From: Clostridium sp. | GTDB taxonomy: Bacteria; Bacillota; Clostridia; Clostridiales; Clostridiaceae | NCBI RefSeq assembly: GCF_018372875.1 | Contig: NZ_JAHAIF010000057.1 | Location: 1-17,038, forward strand | Length of the DNA: 17,038 nt | Direction of reading: 5' to 3' | Shown: piece by piece, positions 1 through 7,905 of the stretch | How the letters are laid out: every line of letters begins with the position of its first letter | Numbering within the stretch: position 1 is the stretch's first letter | Program-made: the position numbers and the translations under genes | Notes under the pieces: generated by a model | Told to the model about the DNA's origin: nothing | Seen by the model: only the letters and a program-made list of their open reading frames with translations | Databases searched by the model: none

Positions 1-49
1 TGTTTAAGTACAAATAATATCTAAAGGTTATTCGTAAAATAGGAAAAAA

Positions 50-93
50 GGAGCTGTCGCTAACGGATTTTATTCCGCTAATGCGACAGCTCC
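50..93. terminator. Bidirectional intrinsic terminator
   Basis: Perfect 11-bp inverted repeat, GGAGCTGTCGC at 50-60 and its complement at 83-93, extended inward by TAACGGA/TCCGCTA with one wobble. It is flanked by A-tracts on the left (44-49) and T-rich sequence on the right (94-103), so it can terminate in both directions. On the minus strand it lies just after the stop codon of the gene at 102-521 and ends that transcription unit. Confidence 0.9.
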
Positions 94-101
94 TTTTATT
101 T

Positions 102-521
102 TTATTCTCTATATTTTTTCAACTTTAAATCTCTTCTTGTATTATAAATATCTTCTTTAGTAAGTTGTCTATATTTTGTTGCCCATAATAGTTCATCTTT
201 CTTTACAAAGACTAATTGCCCATCTTTCTCTTTAGTTAAGTCTCTGCACCAATATTCTAATGAATATCTACAGCTACACTCAATTATTATACCTTTCTTT
301 TTACTTTTTCCTATATTAACATCGAAACATTGTCTTCTTTTTAAATAGTTAAAAAACTCCATAGGAGTGTCAGCTAACTTTTCTTCACTTATAAATTCAT
401 CTATAAAAATACAATTAGATGTATCTGAAAATGCTCCAAGTTTTATTATATCTATATTATTTGAGAATAAATATTCTTTACAATAGGAATATAAATATAA
501 AGTATATAAATCTAGTTGCAT
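102..521 (-). CDS. Hypothetical protein, 139 aa
   Basis: I do not recognise this protein. It is a soluble, charged protein with a lysine-rich C-terminus (LKLKKYRE) and scattered cysteines, including a CSC pair in the middle (IIIECSCRYS). It has no signal peptide and no membrane segment. The frame stays open upstream to a TTG at 554, but I chose the ATG at 521 because GGGTGGTG lies at Shine-Dalgarno distance before it; the longer form would put that site inside the coding region. It is the last gene before the terminator at 50-93, and lies about 100 nt downstream of the amidase on the same strand, so it may be cotranscribed with it. No function can be assigned. Confidence 0.65.
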   Translation of the reverse strand: MQLDLYTLYLYSYCKEYLFSNNIDIIKLGAFSDTSNCIFIDEFISEEKLADTPMEFFNYLKRRQCFDVNIGKSKKKGIIIECSCRYSLEYWCRDLTKEKDGQLVFVKKDELLWATKYRQLTKEDIYNTRRDLKLKKYRE

Positions 522-617
522 AAGTACACCACCCAAAAGATAATCACATTTCAATTATACAATATTTTCCTTTGGTGTTCCATAAAATTGTCTTTATTTT
601 CTAATTTTTCTGAAAAT

Positions 618-1301
618 TTATTCTTTCTCTAATCTTATAAGTTCATTAGCTACTTTTTCTTGTATTTCCTTTATATCAAAGTTCTTTCCAGGACATAATG
701 TATTATAAACATCCTTATGCCCCTCAGATTCTTCAATATTATATTTTATTATCATATCTGCTGAGAGCTTTACTAATGAATTCATTTGTTTATATGTAAT
801 AGATTCATCTTCAAAATTTCCTTCTAAACATATACCTATACTATCTCTGTTTCTCCCTTTAGCATGAGCACCTATCATTTCTTCTTTTCTCCCTCTATAT
901 ATTGTTCCATCTTTTCTAATATAGAAATGATATCCTATACCACTCCATCCTCTTTGTAAGTGCATCTCATGTATTTGTTCTGCAGACAAATTAGAGGATG
1001 CTGAATGATGATAAATAATATATTTAGGTTTATTCCCTAGTTCAACCCCATCTCCCCAACTGTAGTCTATATTTTGTATATTTAGCTCCTTCTCATAGTC
1101 TTTCCTTAAGTCCCTTAAGTCCTCTAATCCATATCTGCCTTTTCCCATATTATATAAATAATCAACTTTATTTTTAGAATTTCCATAAATTACGATACCT
1201 ACAATAGATATTATTAATAGAAGCGAAACTATATAAGTTCTTTTTCTTCTTCTCTTCATTATCCTTTGGTAATCTATTCTCTTTGTTTCTAATTGTTCCA
1301 T
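618..1301 (-). CDS. Membrane-anchored N-acetylmuramoyl-L-alanine amidase (Amidase_2/PGRP fold)
   Basis: Zinc amidase of the Amidase_2 (T7 lysozyme/PGRP) family, which cuts the bond between MurNAc and the L-alanine of the stem peptide. Using the ATG at 1301 (GGAGGA just upstream; an upstream extension to 1367 has no such site and would overlap msrB) the protein has 227 residues. Residues 1-21 are basic (KRRRKR), 22-40 form a hydrophobic segment that should anchor it with the enzyme outside, and the catalytic domain covers about 90-220. Visible motifs are IIYHHSAS (H98/H99), GIGYHFYIRKDG (Y124-H125), H195 in EGHKDV, and C203 in LCPGK, with K206. The pattern H...H-x7-C matches the Zn ligands of T7 lysozyme, and the lysine after CPG matches its catalytic lysine. 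It is preceded at 40 nt by msrB on the same strand. Its products, peptide-free glycans, are the kind of material that the salvage locus at 3442-13659 consumes, but no shared regulation is visible. Confidence 0.9.
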   Translation of the reverse strand: MEQLETKRIDYQRIMKRRRKRTYIVSLLLIISIVGIVIYGNSKNKVDYLYNMGKGRYGLEDLRDLRKDYEKELNIQNIDYSWGDGVELGNKPKYIIYHHSASSNLSAEQIHEMHLQRGWSGIGYHFYIRKDGTIYRGRKEEMIGAHAKGRNRDSIGICLEGNFEDESITYKQMNSLVKLSADMIIKYNIEESEGHKDVYNTLCPGKNFDIKEIQEKVANELIRLEKE

Positions 1302-1341
1302 AATCGCTCCTCCATCCTTATGTAAAATTATACCATATATT

Positions 1342-1788
1342 TTACAACAAATGTAAATATTCTTCATACCCTTTCTTTTTCATTTCTTCTTTAGGTATAA
1401 ACTTTAAAGCTGCAGAATTGATACAATATCTTAGTCCACCTAACTCTTCAGGACCATCACAAAATACATGTCCTAAATGCGCATCTCCAGTTTTACTTCT
1501 AACCTCTGTTCTAACCATCCCATGACTTTTATCTACTTTTTCATTAATCAACTTTCTATCTATTGGTTTTGAAAATGCAGGCCATCCACACCCTGAATTA
1601 AACTTATCAGTAGAAATAAATAGCGGCTCTCCTGTAGTTACATCCACATATATTCCCTCTTCATAATTATCATTGTACCTATTTCTAAATGGATATTCAG
1701 TACCATTCTCTTGAGTTACCCTATACTCTTCTTCTGATAAAACCTTTTTAAGTTCTTCCTTACTCTTTTTTCTATACTTATTAGTCAT
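1342..1788 (-). CDS. msrB: Peptide-methionine (R)-S-oxide reductase MsrB
   Basis: Reduces the R-epimer of methionine sulfoxide in oxidised proteins, normally recycled by thioredoxin. The 148-residue length is that of a stand-alone MsrB domain. Diagnostic motifs are [12 protein letters not shown] (65-76), the [17 protein letters not shown] stretch (97-113) and [11 protein letters not shown] (120-130). C122 in RYCIN is the catalytic cysteine. C67 in GCGWP occupies the resolving-cysteine position used in PilB-type MsrB, and there are no CxxC pairs, so this is the zinc-free class. No signal peptide: cytosolic. The start ATG has GGAAG-type Shine-Dalgarno sequence about 8 nt upstream. It is the first gene of the leftward group and is divergent from lnt across about 90 nt of A+T-rich sequence. 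Confidence 0.95.
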   Translation of the reverse strand: MTNKYRKKSKEELKKVLSEEEYRVTQENGTEYPFRNRYNDNYEEGIYVDVTTGEPLFISTDKFNSGCGWPAFSKPIDRKLINEKVDKSHGMVRTEVRSKTGDAHLGHVFCDGPEELGGLRYCINSAALKFIPKEEMKKKGYEEYLHLL

Positions 1789-1877
1789 TATTCATCTTCC
1801 TTACCTTTCCTCTAATTTATTATCTATTTTAATGAATTTTTTATTATATTATACAAAAACTATATTGGGTGATTTTA

Positions 1878-3404
1878 ATGTATATGTTTATTTGTCCTAC
1901 TATCTCAGCAATTTTAACTGCCTTACCTTTTTATTTTCAAAAGTTATGGCCTATTATTTTTTTAAGTTTAATTCCATTTTTATATTATTTAATGAAAAAT
2001 AAGCTATCTAAGTCAAAAGCCTTCTTATACGGCTTTATATATGGCTTTATCTTTTATTTATTGGCATCCCATTGGCTATGGTATCTATACCCACTTACCA
2101 ACTTTGGATTTAATAAATTATCAAGTTTCTTTATTATTCTTGGTTGCTGGTTGTTTATTAGTATCTATGAAGGAGCTTTGTTTTCTCTAATAAGTTTTTT
2201 ATTAAATATATTAAATTTAGGAACAATTCAAAAAGCTTTCTTTATATCAAGCTTATGGACTTTTTTAGAATGGTTTCAAGGTTTAGGTCCATTAGGGTTT
2301 CCTTGGTTTACTCTTTCTCTACCCCTAACCAACTGTCCATTCCTTATACAGATAGCATGCGTATTTGGAAGCTTATTTATTTCCTTTTTTATAGTTTTTA
2401 TAAACTGTATTTTTTCGATAATTATATTTAATAAAAATTACAGAAAAAAGTCTTTAACAATATTATGTATATCAGTAATTTTTATCACAATAGGTAACTA
2501 TATATGTTTAAACATAGGAAATGATAAATATACAACTATTGACTATTCTATTATTCAAGGAAATGTCTCTTCTTATAATAAGATTAAAGAAAAGTTTGTA
2601 AAAAATAATTTAGATACATATTTATCTTTAACTAATGAATCTTTTAAAGACAATCCTAACATTCAGTTAGTTATATGGCCAGAAATAGCTGTACCAATAT
2701 ATTTGAATAAAAATGAGGATGTATATAATTTATATAAAGAAATTGCAATTAAAAATAAGTCTAATTTATTAGTAGGAGCTTTTACATTTTCTGATTTTAA
2801 AAAGTACAATGCTTTATACTGTTTTAATCCTGATGGAAATGTTTCAGGTATATATAGAAAAGGTCACTTAGTTCCTTTTGGGGAATTTATTCCTTTCTCA
2901 AATATGATATTTAAAACCTTTCCTAAATTAAAAGAATTAAAGGCTTTTTCAGACAACTTGCAGGGAGATGAAAGCACTCCTACAATAAAAGCTAGCTTTG
3001 GAACAATAGGACCATTTATTTGTTTCGAATCCGTTTTTTCTGATATACCTAAAAGCGAAATAAAAAAGGGAGCGCAAATATTATGTGTAGCCACCAATGA
3101 TTCATGGTTTAAGGAATCAAAACAGCTTGAGCAACATCTTAGACATTCTGTATTGCGTGCAATTGAATTGAATAGATATATACTTATCTCCGCTAATACT
3201 GGAATTTCTGCAATCATCGATAATAAAGGTACAATATTAAATACAATTGAAAAATCTACTTCAGGGTATCTCACTGGCACTGCAAACTTAATTAATAACA
3301 GAACTCTTTATTCTTACTGTGGGAATATCCCTATACTAACTTTCTGTATTTTTATAATATCTTTTCAATTTTTAAAAAGTAAATATCTATATAAAAAGTG
3401 TTGA
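1878..3404 (+). CDS. lnt: Apolipoprotein N-acyltransferase (Lnt family)
   Basis: Membrane nitrilase-superfamily enzyme that transfers a third acyl chain to the N-terminal cysteine of lipoproteins. The N-terminal ~210 residues are a run of hydrophobic segments with Lnt-like sequence (SHWLWYL, GPLGFPWFTLS), followed by the C-terminal carbon-nitrogen hydrolase domain and one last membrane segment near 485-500. The triad is present: E269 in WPE, K328 in YRKGHLVPFGEF and C382 in ICFES; NDSWF and HLRHSVLRAIELNR are also Lnt hallmarks. I chose the ATG at 1878 (508 residues) over the in-frame GTG at 1869, because the GTG lies inside the ribosome binding site GGGTGAT (1867-1873). Its stop codon sits within the terminator hairpin at 3394-3429, shared with the convergent murK. 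Lnt is classically a Gram-negative and actinobacterial enzyme, so its presence in a clostridial context is notable. Monocistronic by layout. Confidence 0.93.
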   Translation: MYMFICPTISAILTALPFYFQKLWPIIFLSLIPFLYYLMKNKLSKSKAFLYGFIYGFIFYLLASHWLWYLYPLTNFGFNKLSSFFIILGCWLFISIYEGALFSLISFLLNILNLGTIQKAFFISSLWTFLEWFQGLGPLGFPWFTLSLPLTNCPFLIQIACVFGSLFISFFIVFINCIFSIIIFNKNYRKKSLTILCISVIFITIGNYICLNIGNDKYTTIDYSIIQGNVSSYNKIKEKFVKNNLDTYLSLTNESFKDNPNIQLVIWPEIAVPIYLNKNEDVYNLYKEIAIKNKSNLLVGAFTFSDFKKYNALYCFNPDGNVSGIYRKGHLVPFGEFIPFSNMIFKTFPKLKELKAFSDNLQGDESTPTIKASFGTIGPFICFESVFSDIPKSEIKKGAQILCVATNDSWFKESKQLEQHLRHSVLRAIELNRYILISANTGISAIIDNKGTILNTIEKSTSGYLTGTANLINNRTLYSYCGNIPILTFCIFIISFQFLKSKYLYKKC

Positions 3405-3429
3405 GCCATTTTTATAGCTCAACACTTTT
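3394..3429. terminator. Shared convergent terminator of lnt and murK
   Basis: Perfect 13-bp inverted repeat (AAAAGTGTTGAGC at 3394-3406, complement at 3417-3429) with a 10-nt loop; both arms end in four A/T pairs, giving U-tails on either strand. The lnt stop codon (3402-3404) is inside the left arm. On the minus strand it follows the murK stop by about 12 nt and ends the salvage operon. Confidence 0.93.
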
Positions 3430-3441
3430 CCTGAATTTATT

Positions 3442-4347
3442 TTATTTTTCTTCTATCCCATAAAGATATGCTCCATACTCTGGAGTATATAAAGGAGCTT
3501 TCAATCTACCCTTTTTATTCATATATTTTATAATTGGTGTCTTTATTAGTTCTTCTGATTTAAATACACCACCAATATAAGAAACAGGTATATTATCTCC
3601 CTTAAAGTCAAGCAAAAGTAAATTAATTAATTCAGCAATTTCTTTTCCTGCATCATTAAATATTGAAATAGCTACTTCATCATTTTTTTCTGCTGCCTTT
3701 GAACAAACTAATGAAAACTTAGCAATCTCTTCTCTCTTGAATTTAAGACTTTCATTAACATAAGAAATTAACTCATACGGATCACCAAAGCCACATTCAT
3801 TCATGACTATATTATATAGTTCTCCTTTAGGTAGTCTTCCATCAGCTTCTTTTGAAAAAGCATTTATTGTTTTGTTACCTATCCAATAAGCACTACCTTC
3901 ATCACCTATACTGAATCCCCAGCCACCTGATCTTTTAGTTTTACCTTCATTAATAGAGAATGCTATAGATCCGGTTCCTGCTATTACTACTATCCCATCC
4001 TTCCCACCTAGAGCACCCTTCATTGCAATTTCAACATCATTATGTAATAAATACTTAATACCACTGCATGCTTTCGCTACTGAACTTTCTATATTTGCTC
4101 TTATTTCAGGATTCTTACCATAGCCTGCTAATCCAAGAGAAACTATTAAATCTTTTTTTTCAATCTCAACTGGAGAATTTTCTAATACATTATTGATTCC
4201 TTCCTTAATAACACTATACAATCCTTCATATCCAACCTGCATAAAGTGACAAGTGCCTAAAATCACCTTATACAGTACATTTCCTTCATGGTTAAACAAT
4301 GAAAATAGTGTTTTTGTACCGCCTGCATCCACTCCAATATAATACAT
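3442..4347 (-). CDS. murK: N-acetylglucosamine / N-acetylmuramate kinase (BadF-type ASKHA family)
   Basis: Sugar kinase of the BadF/BadG/BcrA/BcrD ATPase domain family, 301 residues, cytosolic. Visible motifs: phosphate-1 loop DAGGTKT (7-13), LGLAGYG (71-77), HND (102-104, the catalytic Asp position of this family), phosphate-2 AGTGSIAF (123-130), GGWGFSIGDEGSAYWIG (141-157) and IGG (adenosine motif) near 258. A clostridial member, MurK of Clostridium acetobutylicum, phosphorylates both GlcNAc and MurNAc at O6; I infer the same here from family and neighbourhood, but a GlcNAc-only kinase (NagK) is equally compatible with the motifs. It is the last gene of the locus; the stop TAG of the preceding mupG copy is part of its ribosome binding site (TAGGAGG), so the two are translationally coupled. 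In the pathway it would capture the GlcNAc that MupG releases. No nagA or nagB is present to continue from GlcNAc-6P. Confidence 0.88.
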   Translation of the reverse strand: MYYIGVDAGGTKTLFSLFNHEGNVLYKVILGTCHFMQVGYEGLYSVIKEGINNVLENSPVEIEKKDLIVSLGLAGYGKNPEIRANIESSVAKACSGIKYLLHNDVEIAMKGALGGKDGIVVIAGTGSIAFSINEGKTKRSGGWGFSIGDEGSAYWIGNKTINAFSKEADGRLPKGELYNIVMNECGFGDPYELISYVNESLKFKREEIAKFSLVCSKAAEKNDEVAISIFNDAGKEIAELINLLLLDFKGDNIPVSYIGGVFKSEELIKTPIIKYMNKKGRLKAPLYTPEYGAYLYGIEEK

Positions 4348-4356
4348 ATTTACCTC

Positions 4357-5448
4357 CTAAGTACTCTGAAAGCTAAACTTTTGCCATGGTTTTATTTCTT
4401 TTAAAATAAATATTTCATCTTCTACAATATGACCTACCACATTGCTTCTACCACTATTCTCCATTTCATTTAATACTATCTGTAATTCTCCTGCATAGTG
4501 TCCATATTCACTACTTTCAATTACTATATCTCCTGGCTTTAAAATATCTGGAGTATTAAATATTTTAAACTCATGACTCTTATACTTAACTCTACTTTGA
4601 GTAGAACGTATCATATTATCACTCTTATCTCCCCTATTAAAATGTACTTCATCTAAAATTATCTTTTTTTCTATTTCTGGAAGGTTACTAACTAAATTTA
4701 CGTTAAAAGTAACCATGTCCCTACGCATTTTTGACAATTCATTTATTTCCTCTTTCGTTGGATAACAATTAGAAATTATTATATCATCAATACATCCTAA
4801 AGCAATTAAATGCTTAGCTTGTACCTGAATCGGTAAGTTTCTATGAATCTCTAAAGTAGGTAATCCATCTGTTACAGGCCAAGGCCCAAAAGTTTCATTA
4901 CTTTGTGAAGTAATAAATGCTGCTGTTCTTAATCCATACTTTTTAAACCTAGCTGTGCAATCTAAAAAATGCTCTAAATTTAGACCACTATATTTATGTG
5001 GATAAAAATTATGACATGCTATAAGATTATACACATTTGGTTGATAATCCATAATTGTATTAATGTAGTTTGTATTGTTACTCATATTAATTTCTATTTT
5101 CAAACCTTGTGGATTAAATGTCATTAAAGACTCTTCACTTCCACTATAACCAGCATCGAGTCTTATTCCATGCGCACCAATATCCTTAAAGAAAGTTAAA
5201 TCACTATAACTTATTCCTAGTTTACTAAATACTCTTGGACTAACATCCACTATTATTTCAAAACCTTTTTTTGAAGCATATTCATTTATACTTTTAAAAG
5301 TCTTTTTAATATTTTCTTTATCTTCTTCTGCTGAAAGAAGACATGAAAAAATTCTACTAAAGCCTGCTTCATATGCTTCATCTATATATTTTAATATTCT
5401 TTCTTTAGTAGATTTCTCTGGATAAATCGAAATTCCTAGCTTACGCAT
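4357..5448 (-). CDS. mupG: 6-phospho-N-acetylmuramidase MupG-like protein, copy B (DUF871)
   Basis: Member of the DUF871 family, whose S. aureus member MupG hydrolyses MurNAc-6-phosphate-GlcNAc to MurNAc-6P and GlcNAc in the cytosol. The 363 residues comprise a TIM-barrel-like N-terminal domain (about 1-240) and a smaller C-terminal cyclophilin-like domain (about 250-355). Family motifs shared with the copy at 8848-9882 are LGISIY at the N-terminus, DVSP (68-71), RLD (96-98), CHNFYP (145-150) and DGLPTLEIHR (194-203). The start codon overlaps the last 13 nt of the EIIC gene in another frame, with GGAG upstream, so the pair is translationally coupled. Outside the motifs it differs considerably from copy A, and it has about 20 more residues, so the two may act on different phosphorylated disaccharides. 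The substrate is inferred from family and operon only. Confidence 0.87.
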   Translation of the reverse strand: MRKLGISIYPEKSTKERILKYIDEAYEAGFSRIFSCLLSAEEDKENIKKTFKSINEYASKKGFEIIVDVSPRVFSKLGISYSDLTFFKDIGAHGIRLDAGYSGSEESLMTFNPQGLKIEINMSNNTNYINTIMDYQPNVYNLIACHNFYPHKYSGLNLEHFLDCTARFKKYGLRTAAFITSQSNETFGPWPVTDGLPTLEIHRNLPIQVQAKHLIALGCIDDIIISNCYPTKEEINELSKMRRDMVTFNVNLVSNLPEIEKKIILDEVHFNRGDKSDNMIRSTQSRVKYKSHEFKIFNTPDILKPGDIVIESSEYGHYAGELQIVLNEMENSGRSNVVGHIVEDEIFILKEIKPWQKFSFQST

Positions 5449-6695
5449 TTTTTATTCTCCTCGTAAAATAATTTATTATCATATGATTTAAAAAATGGAT
5501 AATATACAATTACTGATATTATTATTTGTATAACACATAAAATAATAGCTGATATATCTCCACCTGTAGATACCCAAGCCCCTATCGGAGCTGGAAGTAC
5601 CCATGGCACTAATATAAATGGAGCATTTACCAATCCACTATTCATAGCAAACCAAGCTACCGTTCCAGATATAAGTGGTGATATTAAAAATGGTATCATC
5701 ATATTCTTATTACATGATATAGGGGTACCGAATATCACGCCTTCATTTATATTAAACAAAGATGATATAAATGTACTCTTTCCAATATCCTTAAGATGAT
5801 TGCTCTTAGATAAGTATCTCATCAAAAGCACAAGTCCTATAGTGCATCCAGTGCCTCCCACCCATATAAACCATTGATAAAATATTTCATTAGCTATATA
5901 TGGACAAGTAAATCCATTTACTTGAGCTAATGCGTTTAAAAATATCATTTGAAACCAAAAAGGTCTAATTAAAATACCTATTACAGCTACTCCATGTATA
6001 CCTAGAATCCAAAATAAGCAAGTAATTACTACTATTAATACCATACCAAAATATGATCCTATAAAGTTCATTACTATAGTTAATATATTACTTATAGGGA
6101 TAATCCAATTAACATGTACTAAATTGGCAAGTATAGTTATTATCATAACCACACAAAAAATAGAAATCATTCCATCTAAGTATTCAATAGCAGCTACGGG
6201 AACTTCTTTTAAATTTAATTTCTTTAGGCTTATCTTAGAAAACAATCTATACAACTCTACAGATATAATTGAAATTATAATTGTAGGAAAATACGATAAA
6301 AATAAATATTCATAAATGCTTATATTTGTTTTTCCAAAATTAATATATTGAATATACAAAATTAAAATAGTTGAAAAAATGGATATAAATCCAACCTTTT
6401 TTCCATCAAGTCCATAAGAAATACTTAATTCTGATCCTATTCCATATGAAATATAGATAAATAATATAGCATTGAAAAGAAAATATGGAAGTACTAAAAC
6501 CGCCTTATTATCTTGTATTAAACCACTATTAAACCTCATTCCTAAAGAAACAATCAATAAAAATGTACCTAATACTGTTAGCAATGGCATTGCGCCTATT
6601 ATTGCCATCTTTATAGCCTTTAAATGTCTTTGCCCAGATAAAAACATTATGGGTGTTGATAGTTTCTCGTTTAACTTTTCTGCTAATTCATTCAT
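5436..6695 (-). CDS. PTS EIIC permease, lactose/cellobiose family, copy B
   Basis: Membrane channel subunit of a phosphotransferase system, 419 residues with about ten hydrophobic segments. Family signature regions are visible: the histidine of ILGIHG (H234), the FNINEG-VIFGTPI region (E318) and LVPWVLPAPIGAWVSTGG near 362-379. It contains no EIIA or EIIB domain and none is encoded in the window. Oddly, the canonical (I/N)xEP-xxFGxPI motif reads NEG here, and the following VMNP is CNKN, whereas copy A at 9895-11181 has the canonical GEPLIFGLPIVMNP. The start ATG follows the anmK stop directly and its ribosome binding site (GGAGGAAAT) lies in the last anmK codons; its 3' end overlaps mupG copy B. 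Location beside mupG suggests import of a MurNAc-containing sugar; the exact substrate is unknown. Confidence 0.85.
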   Translation of the reverse strand: MNELAEKLNEKLSTPIMFLSGQRHLKAIKMAIIGAMPLLTVLGTFLLIVSLGMRFNSGLIQDNKAVLVLPYFLFNAILFIYISYGIGSELSISYGLDGKKVGFISIFSTILILYIQYINFGKTNISIYEYLFLSYFPTIIISIISVELYRLFSKISLKKLNLKEVPVAAIEYLDGMISIFCVVMIITILANLVHVNWIIPISNILTIVMNFIGSYFGMVLIVVITCLFWILGIHGVAVIGILIRPFWFQMIFLNALAQVNGFTCPYIANEIFYQWFIWVGGTGCTIGLVLLMRYLSKSNHLKDIGKSTFISSLFNINEGVIFGTPISCNKNMMIPFLISPLISGTVAWFAMNSGLVNAPFILVPWVLPAPIGAWVSTGGDISAIILCVIQIIISVIVYYPFFKSYDNKLFYEENKKCVS

Positions 6696-7850
6696 TTAAT
6701 TTCCTCCTACAAAAGGACAGTCACATATAGATCCCAGTACAACCTTTTCCCTTGCTCCTGTAGCACTTGGTACATTAGAAAAACTTCTATGTATTGTTTC
6801 ATTTCCTAATATAACAAAAGCAATGGCCTCTTTTGCATCACTTGAATATCCTTCTTCCTCTTGAGTTACCACTTGAATTTCGGGTAATAATTCTCTTAAA
6901 TATCTTAGTAATGTATAGTTATGTGCACCACCGCCACCTATAATAACTTTATTAATGACATGCTTATTTAAAATAAAGTTCTTATAATTTTCTGCTATAG
7001 ATTTTGCTGTGAACATAGTTACCGTGGAAACAATATCTTCCTTTTTAATAGAATTAAATTTCTTAAGTAACTCTTCTACATATTGTTCTCCAAACTCTTC
7101 CCTACCTGTTGTTTTAGGTGGAATAGCATCTATATAAGGATTAGACATCATAAACTCCAGCATCTCTTCATTTATATTACCTATAGCTGAAGTTTCTCCA
7201 TTTAAATCATATCTTTTATTGAAGAGTCTAAACATTACCTCATCAATAATCATATTACCAGGTCCAGTATCAAAGGCATAAATTTCATCAACTCCTGCAT
7301 TCTTAGGAATCACTGTTACATTACCTATTCCTCCTATATTTTGAAGAAGCACTCCTTCTCCCTTGCTTCCATAAAGTATATACTCACTAAATGGTACGAG
7401 TGGTGCTCCCTCCCCTCCAGCTGCCATATCCATAACTCTAAAGTTTGAAATTACTTTTTTTCCGGTTTCATAAGCTATAATAGCACTTTCTCCTATCTGT
7501 AAAGTAGATGGAATCACATCCTTACCTTTCTTTGGAATATGATAAATAGTCTGTCCATGACTAGCTATAAAATCCAATTTTGATATATCAAAGTTACTTT
7601 CTTCACATATCTTCTTAACACAGTCCGCAAATAAATATCCCAATTTAAAATTTAAGCTACATATTAATCTCACATTAGAATACTCTAAACTACATGCCAT
7701 TTTTATTTCTTTTTTTATATCATCTGGAATTACATAAGTATTAAATCCTATCATCTCTATTCTTGTATCTAAACCACTTCCATTTACTTTTACTAGAGCA
7801 GCATCTACGCCATCTAAGGAAGTACCCGACATTAAGCCTACAGCATACAT
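6696..7850 (-). CDS. anmK: Anhydro-N-acetylmuramic acid kinase AnmK
   Basis: Cleaves the 1,6-anhydro ring of anhydroMurNAc and phosphorylates it to MurNAc-6P using ATP. The 384 residues have the full set of family motifs: GLMSGTSLDGVD (5-16), SHGQT (97-101), LQIGE (117-121), AAGGEGAPLVP (143-153), NIGGIGN (171-177) and FDTGPGNM (193-200), whose D194 corresponds to the catalytic aspartate; TGRE and IGGGGAHN follow, then SVTGA-like SATGAREKV near the end. Where E. coli has DFRRRD this protein has NFRVMD, which I do not take as inactivation because the catalytic aspartate is elsewhere. Strong ribosome binding site (AGGAGG) before the ATG. It is separated from murQ by a terminator-like hairpin (7870-7900) and is coupled to the EIIC gene downstream. 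Its substrate comes from lytic transglycosylases, in spore-formers for example during cortex breakdown. Confidence 0.96.
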   Translation of the reverse strand: MYAVGLMSGTSLDGVDAALVKVNGSGLDTRIEMIGFNTYVIPDDIKKEIKMACSLEYSNVRLICSLNFKLGYLFADCVKKICEESNFDISKLDFIASHGQTIYHIPKKGKDVIPSTLQIGESAIIAYETGKKVISNFRVMDMAAGGEGAPLVPFSEYILYGSKGEGVLLQNIGGIGNVTVIPKNAGVDEIYAFDTGPGNMIIDEVMFRLFNKRYDLNGETSAIGNINEEMLEFMMSNPYIDAIPPKTTGREEFGEQYVEELLKKFNSIKKEDIVSTVTMFTAKSIAENYKNFILNKHVINKVIIGGGGAHNYTLLRYLRELLPEIQVVTQEEEGYSSDAKEAIAFVILGNETIHRSFSNVPSATGAREKVVLGSICDCPFVGGN

Positions 7851-7869
7851 ATACTTTACCTCCTATTCG

Positions 7870-7900
7870 AAAAAAGACTGTATAAAAATACAGTCTTTTT
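7870..7900 (-). terminator. Terminator-like hairpin between murQ and anmK
   Basis: Perfect 12-bp inverted repeat (AAAAAGACTGTA at 7871-7882, complement at 7889-7900) with a 6-nt loop. On the minus strand it starts 5 nt after the murQ stop codon and runs into six T residues (7875-7870), the form of an intrinsic terminator. It lies about 20 nt before anmK, too close for an obvious separate promoter, so it may act as a partial terminator that lowers expression of the four downstream genes, or as a processed 3' end that stabilises the upstream message. Confidence 0.8.
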
Positions 7901-7905
7901 AATTA

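Noticed and set aside
2864..3280. 138-residue minus-strand open frame inside lnt
   Set aside because: Antisense shadow of the conserved Lnt catalytic domain, with no ribosome binding site or family resemblance.
6696..7850. NFR instead of DFR in AnmK as a sign of inactivation
   Set aside because: The catalytic aspartate is in the DTGPGN motif, which is intact, and all ATP and sugar motifs are present.
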